A stretch of DNA of 9,945 nt from Acidobacteriaceae bacterium. GTDB taxonomy: Bacteria > Acidobacteriota > Terriglobia > Terriglobales > Acidobacteriaceae. Below the pieces are notes generated by a model. The model worked only from the letters and a program-made list of their open reading frames with translations, did no database searches and was not told the origin of the DNA. Below, piece after piece: positions 5,046 through 9,945 of this stretch (its first letter is position 1; each line of letters begins with the position of its first letter). Location of the stretch: contig PMBA01000281.1 in NCBI GenBank assembly GCA_003152795.1, positions 285 to 10,229 of the forward strand, given 5' to 3'. The position numbers and the translations under genes were made by a program.

Positions 5046-5438
5046 ATGAGCGATGCGCCGACACATTCGGAGATAGCGACCATACTGGCAATCATGGTTT
5101 CAGTGCTGTTTGCTCCTGGACTCGTTGCAGTCGCATTCGTGAATTGGACAAGAAAGACACGACACATGCTATCGGGGTGGCGAAGCATCGTTGGGGTTGC
5201 GGGCATGGCTTTGACATCATCAGCCTGGTTTCTATTTGCCGTGGGAGTTGTGCGAGGGTGGGTCGGAGGGTTTGGCAGTCATTACCTCACGCACCCGATG
5301 GTTGCCAATTGGTGTCTCCTTATTAGTTTCGTTGGCATACTCTCTGTAGCCTTCTTGAAGAAGCCGAGCCGTCTGTGTGCGGAACTAGCAAGTATTCTGG
5401 TATTTTTCCTGTGGTTCGGAAGCGAGATGGTGGCCTGA
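5046..5438 (+). CDS. Small four-helix membrane protein of unknown function
   Basis: A 130-residue protein I do not recognise. It has four hydrophobic segments long enough to cross the membrane: about residues 13-34 (AIMVSVLFAPGLVAVAF), 47-69 (GVAGMALTSSAWFLFAVGVV), 85-104 (ANWCLLISFVGILSVAFL) and 109-129 (ELASILVFFLWFG). The loop between the first two is basic (NWTRKTRHMLSGWR), suggesting it faces the cytoplasm. The ATG is preceded by TAGGAAG, with AGGA at 5037-5040 overlapping the tyrA stop and a 5-base gap, so translation may be coupled to tyrA. No catalytic motif is visible. The codon use looks less GC-rich than its neighbours (many TTT, ATT, AGC), and the gene lies between inverted copies of a CACGGAG repeat; both hint at separate origin. 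It is probably a real but lineage-specific gene. Confidence 0.65.
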   Translation: MSDAPTHSEIATILAIMVSVLFAPGLVAVAFVNWTRKTRHMLSGWRSIVGVAGMALTSSAWFLFAVGVVRGWVGGFGSHYLTHPMVANWCLLISFVGILSVAFLKKPSRLCAELASILVFFLWFGSEMVA

Positions 5439-5444
5439 CCAATT

Positions 5445-5468
5445 TTCTTCTCCGTGACTCCGTGGTGA
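5445..5468. repeat. CACGGAG-type repeat, inverted right copy
   Basis: The reverse complement reads TCACCACGGAGTCACGGAGA followed by AGAA, matching the left copy at 4991 with one 8-base unit missing. Together the two copies enclose the small membrane-protein gene. Confidence 0.7.
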
Positions 5469-5498
5469 CTTGCAGTCGATCGTCGCGAGTCCGACGTT

Positions 5499-5509
5499 TA
5501 CTATAGAAT
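5499..5509 (+). promoter_or_regulatory. AT-rich -10-like region just before the CoA-transferase gene
   Basis: TACTATAGAAT contains TAGAAT (5504-5509), five of six matches to the -10 consensus, placed so that transcription would start near 5516, three bases before the ATG at 5519. I see no convincing -35 box 16-18 bases upstream, so the call is weak. Confidence 0.3.
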
Positions 5510-5518
5510 TCTTTTCCT

Positions 5519-6223
5519 ATGCACAAAGTTGTGGCCAGCGCGGAAGAGGCGATTCAGGACGTGTTTGACGGAGCCACGATCATGGTGGGCGGATTCGGTT
5601 TGTGCGGGATGCCGGAGAATCTGATTCGCGCGCTGGCGCACAAGGGCGTCAAGAATCTCACCACCATCAGCAATAACGTTGGCGTCGACGGACTGGGCAT
5701 GGGACTGCTTTTGGCGAATGGCCAGATCCGGCAGCACATTGGAACCTACGTGGGCGAAAACAAACTGCTGGAGCAGATGGTGCTGAACGGATCGTTGCAT
5801 CTTGACCTGGTTCCGCAGGGAACGTTCTCCGAGCGAATTCGCGCCGGGGGCGCTGGCATTCCAGCATTCTTTACTCCGACTGGAGTGGGGACGGTGGTCG
5901 CGGAGGGGAAAGAAACGCGCGAGTTCGAGGGGCGCGCTTACCTGATGGAGCGCGCACTGAAAGCCGACTTCGCCCTGGTCAAGGCATGGAAGGGCGACCG
6001 GTGGGGCAACCTGGTCTATCGTAAGACGGCGCGCAATTTCAATCCCATGATGGCGACCGCGGCGAAAATCACGATTGCCGAAGTCGAGCACCTGGTCGAA
6101 CCGGGGGAACTTGATCCTGATATGGTGCATACTCCTAGCGTGTTCGTGAAACGAATTTTTCAGGGGCAACTGTTTGAGAGGCGGATTGAGAAGAGGACGG
6201 TGAGGAAGGCAGCAGCGGGATAA
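5519..6223 (+). CDS. scoA: 3-oxoacid CoA-transferase, subunit A
   Basis: The alpha subunit of a two-subunit CoA-transferase of the succinyl-CoA:3-ketoacid (acetoacetate) type, which activates acetoacetate by moving CoA from succinyl-CoA; it belongs to ketone-body or fatty-acid breakdown, or to 3-oxoadipate use in relatives. It has 234 residues, the family's normal size. Marker motifs are VGGFGLCGMPENLI (23-36), the SNNVG segment, then YVGENK and the GTFSERIRAGGAGIPAF stretch, with WGNLVYRKTARNFNP later. The start MHKVVASAEEAI matches homologues; no SD is visible. The C-terminal IEKRTVRKAAAG is ordinary. Subunit B follows in the same direction after 108 bases, so the two form one operon. Exact substrate cannot be told from sequence; AtoD and PcaI are close alternatives. 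Confidence 0.93.
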   Translation: MHKVVASAEEAIQDVFDGATIMVGGFGLCGMPENLIRALAHKGVKNLTTISNNVGVDGLGMGLLLANGQIRQHIGTYVGENKLLEQMVLNGSLHLDLVPQGTFSERIRAGGAGIPAFFTPTGVGTVVAEGKETREFEGRAYLMERALKADFALVKAWKGDRWGNLVYRKTARNFNPMMATAAKITIAEVEHLVEPGELDPDMVHTPSVFVKRIFQGQLFERRIEKRTVRKAAAG

Positions 6224-6232
6224 GTGGGGGGG

Positions 6233-6292
6233 CGTCGTTCGCTGTTCGCCTCAATCGCGCCGGCGGCGACTCGCGAACGACGAACAGCGAAC
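6233..6292. repeat. Inverted repeat between the two CoA-transferase subunit genes
   Basis: GTTCGCTGTTCG (6237-6248) and CGAACAGCGAAC (6281-6292) are exact complements around 32 bases. A second, competing pairing joins CGTCGTTCGC (6233-6242) with GCGAACGACG (6273-6282). The same 12-mer word occurs at 2526-2537, so the element is dispersed. It lies in the operon's internal leader and could affect subunit B expression. Confidence 0.7.
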
Positions 6293-6331
6293 AGCGTTAC
6301 TCGTCATCACCGGACCGGACTCGAAGGAAAA

Positions 6332-7009
6332 ATGTCAACGTTACCCAAATCCACCAAAGACACCGACAAACGGGAACGCATCGTGAAGCGGATTGCGCGT
6401 GAATTGCGCGACGGATTTTATGTCAACCTCGGCATCGGGCTGCCAACGCTGATTGCGAATTATGTACCGGCGGGGATGGACGTGATTCTTCAATCCGAGA
6501 ACGGGATGCTTGGCATTGGGCCTTACCCTCTTGAAGGCAAGGAAGACTCGGACCTGATCAACGCGGGAAAAGAAACGGTCAGCGAACTGGCGGGGACGGC
6601 GTACTTTTCGAGCGCGGATTCGTTCGCGATGATTCGCGGCGGGCATATTGACCTGAGCGTGCTGGGGGCAATGGAAGTCGACGAACTCGGCAGCATTGCG
6701 AACTGGATGATTCCCGGCAAGATGGTCAAAGGCATGGGAGGCGCCATGGACCTGGTGGCGGGGGCGCGGCGTGTGGTTGTCGCCATGGAACATGCGACCA
6801 AAGATGGGCAGCCGAAGATCCTGAAGAAATGCACGCTGCCGCTGACCGGCGTGAGGGTGGTGGATACGATCGTGACCGAGATGGCCTACATCCGAGTGAC
6901 GCCGGAAGGCTTGGTGCTCGAAGAGATTGCTCCTGGACTGACGGTTGCCGACGTTCAGCAAGTAACCGAAGCGAAGTTGCGGGTGAGTGCTGATCTGAAG
7001 ACGATGTAG
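6332..7009 (+). CDS. scoB: 3-oxoacid CoA-transferase, subunit B
   Basis: The beta subunit that carries the catalytic glutamate forming the enzyme-CoA thioester. That residue is E56 in the SENGMLG motif ([15 protein letters not shown]). Other family signatures are NLGIGLPT (32-39), [48 protein letters not shown] and CTLPLTG. The start at 6332 gives 225 residues and has GAAGGA at 6323-6328 with a short 3-base gap. A longer in-frame GTG start at 6224, directly after the subunit A stop, would add 36 residues encoded wholly by the inverted-repeat gap, so it is rejected. Co-transcribed with subunit A. It converges on the kinase gene on the other strand, with only 89 bases between them and no clear terminator. 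Confidence 0.94.
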   Translation: MSTLPKSTKDTDKRERIVKRIARELRDGFYVNLGIGLPTLIANYVPAGMDVILQSENGMLGIGPYPLEGKEDSDLINAGKETVSELAGTAYFSSADSFAMIRGGHIDLSVLGAMEVDELGSIANWMIPGKMVKGMGGAMDLVAGARRVVVAMEHATKDGQPKILKKCTLPLTGVRVVDTIVTEMAYIRVTPEGLVLEEIAPGLTVADVQQVTEAKLRVSADLKTM

Positions 7010-7098
7010 GTGGTACGCCGTTCCTTACTCTTTATCTCCTGGCTTTGAGCGATCAGCTCTCGGCTTTTCCCCGCCCCGTTTGCCCGACCTTCACGGTT

Positions 7099-9753
7099 CT
7101 ATTTCAAACCTTCCACCAGGTAGAGATCGGAGAGGAGGCGGCGGTAGCCATAGGCATAGGCCTTGCCGTCGGGAGCGGGAAGAATCGGGCCGACATATTC
7201 GACGCCAGCGGGGTCGGGGGGCATGAGTTGCTTCCAGAGGGTTCGGCGCCCAGTGGCGATTTCCAAGCGATAAACCTTGGCGGGCAACTCGCCACCGCGG
7301 TAGATGTATAACGAGAGGCCATCGGCACTCCAGGCGACGGGGGTTTCTCCCTCGAGAAGGCCGGAAATCAGCTTGGGCTCGCCCGACGCAATGGAGAAGA
7401 AATAACCCTTTCCGTCGGGGCCCACGGCGGCTACCAGGTGGCCGTCCGGCGACAAAGCAAACGAGAGGCCGTTGGTTCCTTCCGGGCTGATGGCTTCGAC
7501 CTTGTTCGTGGCAATGTCCTGGACATAGAGTCGAACGCCGTGATTTGCCTCGGTTCCGGAGAACAGAATGCGGGCACCGTCCGGGAACCAGTGGGCGGCG
7601 CTGTGAATGATTCCGTGACCGACCAGGGGCCTGGGCTCACCGGGTCCGGTGGGAAGAAGGAAGAGGTCGGTTTGATTGTCCCCGCGGCTGGAGAGCGCCC
7701 ACTTACCATCCGGAGACAACGCGAGCGATTGGCCATCACCCAGCCGGACCGCTGGAGAACCATCGGTCTTTCGCAGGTAAACCGCATAGCTCGGTCCGCC
7801 CGCCTCGCCTTCCTCGCGAAACAGGAGGGTCTTGCCGTCGGCCGACAGGGTGACGGGATAAGACCAGTCCAGCCAGGTGAAGTCGCGTTCCGACAGATCT
7901 TCGGCGGCATGGACAATCAGCCCCCGCCGCCAGTTGTCTCGCGTGAGAAGAACTCGGCCATCGGCTAAAACATCCTGCAGGGTCAGGTCGGCGGGAACAC
8001 GGGCCACCAGTCGCTTTTTTTGCGACAAGCTGACCGCAAAGAGGGCACGATCGATTCCCAGTTCGGTTGCGGTGAACCAGATCTCGTCCCCGGACGGCGA
8101 CCAGGCCAGGCCGATAGCACCGCCACCGTAGGGCTCGGTGAGGCTCCTCTTCTTGCCGTTGGCGTCCACCACGGAGACGCCGGCGATCGAATCACCCTGG
8201 ATCGGATGGTCCAGGAAGGCAACCATGTCGCCATGGCGGGAGATGCGGGGGTGGCTAATCCAACCACCGGTTTCGTAGAGCACTTTGCCGACCGGATACT
8301 CCAGACGGTTGCGTCCGGCGACATCGCGTACCACGGCAAGTTGGGTACCGTCGGGGGACCAATCTGCCCATTGAACGTTCTCCAGCACCTCGCGGGGAGC
8401 ACCGCCAACCAGGGGCATGCGCGCCAGTGTTCCGCTAAAGACCTGCGACTTGGTCTGCTGGCTGCCGAGCAGGAGAGCGGTCTCGCCGGTGGAAGAAATG
8501 CCGAGGATTTCGGCGCCGGCGACGCCGACGGGGCGAGCCTCCGGAGTACCGACGCGGGTGGTGAAGATTTCGACGGGCCTCCCCTCCCACGCGGCACTGT
8601 AGACGACGGTTTGGCCGTCTGGTGCGAATCTGGCCATACGGATGGCACCGCGCCGGTAGGTCAGGAGATGATAGGCGGGGGCGGCGGCCGGTCCTCCGTA
8701 GTGAACGAGGAAGAATGCCATCCCTATGACCGCGAGCAGGGCGGCGCCAGCCAGCGCCAGAGCCCGGTGGTAGCGACTTGCAGGAACCATGCCGTCCGAG
8801 GCGGGCCGGGCGGGACTGGTGAGAGCGGGCGCTGCTGGTTTCGAGGCGATTTCGGAGACAGGCGAACTGGTGGAAATGCGGGAGGAATCCAATTCACGCT
8901 TGAGACGCTTTAGATCGCCGCGGATCTCGGCGGCAGTCTGGTAGCGCAACTCGACATCTTTTTCCAGGGCCTTACTGATGATGCGCTCGGGTTCGGGGGG
9001 CAGATCGGGATTCAGGCGGATGGGAGCGGTGGGAGCACGATTGAGAATCGCTTCGGTGATGACACCCTGGGTGTCTCCGCGAAAGGGCAGTTTGCCGGTG
9101 GCCATTTCGTAGAGCACGACTCCGAAGGAAAACAGGTCGGTGCGGGCGTCCAGTTCCTTGCCGCGCACCTGTTCCGGCGACATGTAGGCAACGGTTCCCA
9201 TCGCCGTTCCCGGGCTGGTGAGGTTGAGAGCGGCCGCGTCGGCCATGGTTTGAGAATCGGCGCTGGCAGACTTAACGGTGTCGTCCGTGATTTTAGCCAG
9301 TCCGAAATCCAGAATCTTGGCGTGCCCGCGCTTCGAGATGAAGATGTTCGCGGGCTTGATATCGCGATGGATGATCCCTTTGGCGTGCGCGGCGTCGAGC
9401 GCATCCGTGACTTCGATGGCCACCGACAGCCAGCGCTCGATTTCAAGGGGCCGGCCCTCGACCAGATGCTTGAGTGTGGTTCCGTCGAGATACTCCATGG
9501 CAATGAAGGATTCGTCTTCATGCTTTCCGATCTCGTAGATGGTGCAGATATTGGGATGGTTCAGGGCAGAAGCGGCTCGGGCTTCGCGCCGGAACCGTTC
9601 GAGCGCGTGGGCGTCGGGAACGACTTCCCGCGGAAGAAATTTAAGGGCAACGAAACGCCCTAGTTCGAGGTCCTCGGCCTTGTAGACGACGCCCATCCCG
9701 CCACCGCCTAACTTCTCGAGGATGCGGTAATGGGAAACCGTCTGGCCGATCAT
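7099..9753 (-). CDS. Transmembrane Ser/Thr protein kinase with C-terminal PD40 beta-propeller
   Basis: An 884-residue Hanks-type kinase of the PknB-like class. The kinase domain (about 9-285) is complete: glycine loop GGGGMG (16-21), K38 in VALKFL, E57 in helix C, catalytic HRDIKPAN (D131), DFG (D149), [10 protein letters not shown] (186-195) and [16 protein letters not shown] Pro/Ser/Ala-rich linker (about 290-328) leads to a single membrane helix (about 331-350, [19 protein letters not shown]). The rest is a propeller with about nine repeats around SPDG-type motifs (APDGQ, SPDGT, SPSGD, SADGK, SPDGK, FPDGA, SPDGH, SADGL, APDGK), as in TolB/PD40 proteins. The predicted layout is kinase inside, propeller outside, so an external ligand or partner may control phosphorylation. 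The ATG at 9753 has no SD. The substrate is unknown, and no matching regulator gene is nearby. Confidence 0.94.
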   Translation of the reverse strand: MIGQTVSHYRILEKLGGGGMGVVYKAEDLELGRFVALKFLPREVVPDAHALERFRREARAASALNHPNICTIYEIGKHEDESFIAMEYLDGTTLKHLVEGRPLEIERWLSVAIEVTDALDAAHAKGIIHRDIKPANIFISKRGHAKILDFGLAKITDDTVKSASADSQTMADAAALNLTSPGTAMGTVAYMSPEQVRGKELDARTDLFSFGVVLYEMATGKLPFRGDTQGVITEAILNRAPTAPIRLNPDLPPEPERIISKALEKDVELRYQTAAEIRGDLKRLKRELDSSRISTSSPVSEIASKPAAPALTSPARPASDGMVPASRYHRALALAGAALLAVIGMAFFLVHYGGPAAAPAYHLLTYRRGAIRMARFAPDGQTVVYSAAWEGRPVEIFTTRVGTPEARPVGVAGAEILGISSTGETALLLGSQQTKSQVFSGTLARMPLVGGAPREVLENVQWADWSPDGTQLAVVRDVAGRNRLEYPVGKVLYETGGWISHPRISRHGDMVAFLDHPIQGDSIAGVSVVDANGKKRSLTEPYGGGAIGLAWSPSGDEIWFTATELGIDRALFAVSLSQKKRLVARVPADLTLQDVLADGRVLLTRDNWRRGLIVHAAEDLSERDFTWLDWSYPVTLSADGKTLLFREEGEAGGPSYAVYLRKTDGSPAVRLGDGQSLALSPDGKWALSSRGDNQTDLFLLPTGPGEPRPLVGHGIIHSAAHWFPDGARILFSGTEANHGVRLYVQDIATNKVEAISPEGTNGLSFALSPDGHLVAAVGPDGKGYFFSIASGEPKLISGLLEGETPVAWSADGLSLYIYRGGELPAKVYRLEIATGRRTLWKQLMPPDPAGVEYVGPILPAPDGKAYAYGYRRLLSDLYLVEGLK

Positions 9754-9762
9754 GGAGTGGCC

Positions 9763-9792
9763 ATGTTAGGCGGGATGCCGTGGCCAAGTCAA
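9763..9792 (-). promoter_or_regulatory. Predicted promoter of the kinase gene
   Basis: Read on the minus strand, TTGACT (9787-9792, five of six -35 matches) is followed by 18 bases and TAACAT (9763-9768, four of six -10 matches). Transcription would begin near 9756, about two bases before the ATG at 9753, so the message may be leaderless. Found by eye only. Confidence 0.45.
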
Positions 9793-9815
9793 CGAACTTC
9801 CCCTCGAACTTCCCC
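9793..9815. repeat. Direct 12-bp repeat immediately upstream of the kinase promoter
   Basis: CGAACTTCCCCT (9793-9804) is followed directly by CGAACTTCCCC (9805-9815), 11 of 12 bases repeated. It abuts the predicted -35 box of the kinase promoter, the position of an activator or repressor site, although a chance duplication is equally possible. Confidence 0.55.
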
Positions 9816-9819
9816 GCGT

Positions 9820-9945
9820 TCAGACTCGGGAGAGACGGAACGGGGCGCTCAGCAGGCGCGCGGGGAGCATCACGACGGCCCAGACCAGGGCGAGAACGCC
9901 GTGGACGGCGATCCCTACCAGCCGGAATGGCAGCAACAGCAGCCA
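9820..9945 (-). CDS. C-terminal end of an unidentified, probably membrane-associated protein (start outside window)
   Basis: The minus strand is open from the window edge to a TGA at 9820-9822, giving 41 residues that begin WLLLPFRLVGIAVHGVLALV and continue WAVVMLPARLLSAPFRLSRV. The stretch is strongly hydrophobic, with basic residues between the hydrophobic runs and at the end, like the last membrane segment of an inner-membrane protein. The codons use G/C at most third positions, as the neighbouring genes do, which supports a real gene. It ends 66 bases upstream of the kinase on the same strand. The family cannot be recognised from this fragment. Confidence 0.55.
   Translation of the reverse strand, partial: WLLLLPFRLVGIAVHGVLALVWAVVMLPARLLSAPFRLSRV

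Noticed and set aside
6224..6331. GTG start giving subunit B 36 more residues
   Set aside because: The extension is encoded by the inverted-repeat gap, and a purine-rich GAAGGA site precedes the ATG at 6332.
7039..7080. Possible terminator between scoB and the kinase gene
   Set aside because: Only a 4-bp stem (GAGC/GCTC around GATCA) can be formed before a short T-run, which is too weak to call.
8020..8913. Plus-strand open frame of 297 codons opposite the kinase gene
   Set aside because: The kinase and propeller motifs on the minus strand are unmistakable, and the plus frame is a shadow caused by high GC.
9750..9764. Four-codon upstream frame (ATGGCCACTCCATGA) overlapping the kinase start
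   Set aside because: It would be an overlapping short leader frame, but the predicted transcription start lies downstream of its ATG, and nothing else supports it.
1..9945. CRISPR array, tRNA, rRNA, transposase or phage genes
   Set aside because: No regularly spaced repeats, tRNA-like cloverleaf, rRNA segments, integrase or transposase motifs were seen on either strand.

Overview
The window is a stretch of bacterial chromosome, GC-rich and densely coding. It most likely comes from an Acidobacteriota member of the Terriglobia type (Koribacter-like). I infer this from three things: an aromatic amino-acid gene cluster running trpB, trpA, aroQ, aroF, tyrA; a large Ser/Thr kinase joined to a PD40 beta-propeller that ends in [11 protein letters not shown], a tail I associate with Acidobacteria; and intergenic gaps filled with inverted copies of short words (for example the 12-mer CGAACAGCGAAC and the heptad CACGGAG). 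No rRNA or tRNA gene is visible, so this assignment is inference.

Positions 1-5038 (+ strand) hold aromatic amino-acid biosynthesis. The C-terminal part of tryptophan synthase beta (trpB) is followed by tryptophan synthase alpha (trpA), a monofunctional AroQ-class chorismate mutase, a type I-beta DAHP synthase with an N-terminal regulatory domain, and prephenate/arogenate dehydrogenase (tyrA). Together they cover the entry step of the shikimate pathway, the branch from chorismate to prephenate and on to tyrosine, and the final steps of tryptophan synthesis. trpB and trpA, whose products form one enzyme, are separated here by about 1.1 kb that carries a toxin-antitoxin module on the opposite strand. 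This module is higB-like toxin, higA-like antitoxin, then a third gene for a CopG/BrnA-type ribbon-helix-helix antitoxin with no toxin of its own. A likely autoregulated promoter, with an inverted repeat over the -35 box, lies upstream of higB.

Positions 5046-5438 hold a small four-helix membrane protein of unknown function, flanked by inverted copies of a CACGGAG-type repeat. Positions 5519-7009 hold the two subunits of a 3-oxoacid CoA-transferase (succinyl-CoA:acetoacetate type), separated by a 108-base gap containing an inverted repeat.

Positions 7099-9945 are on the minus strand. They hold an 884-residue transmembrane Ser/Thr kinase with a cytoplasmic kinase domain, one membrane helix and a C-terminal PD40 propeller. 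Upstream of it lies the last 41 codons of another, probably membrane-associated, protein that runs off the window.

Most genes look ordinary. The less ordinary parts are the three-gene toxin-antitoxin insertion inside trpBA, the large intergenic stem-loops (especially 4008-4076), repeat sequence read as the C-termini of TrpA and TyrA, the loss of the usual histidines in the SHLPH-type motif of TyrA, and several promoter-like -10 boxes so close to start codons that leaderless transcripts are plausible. I see no clear new multi-gene system.
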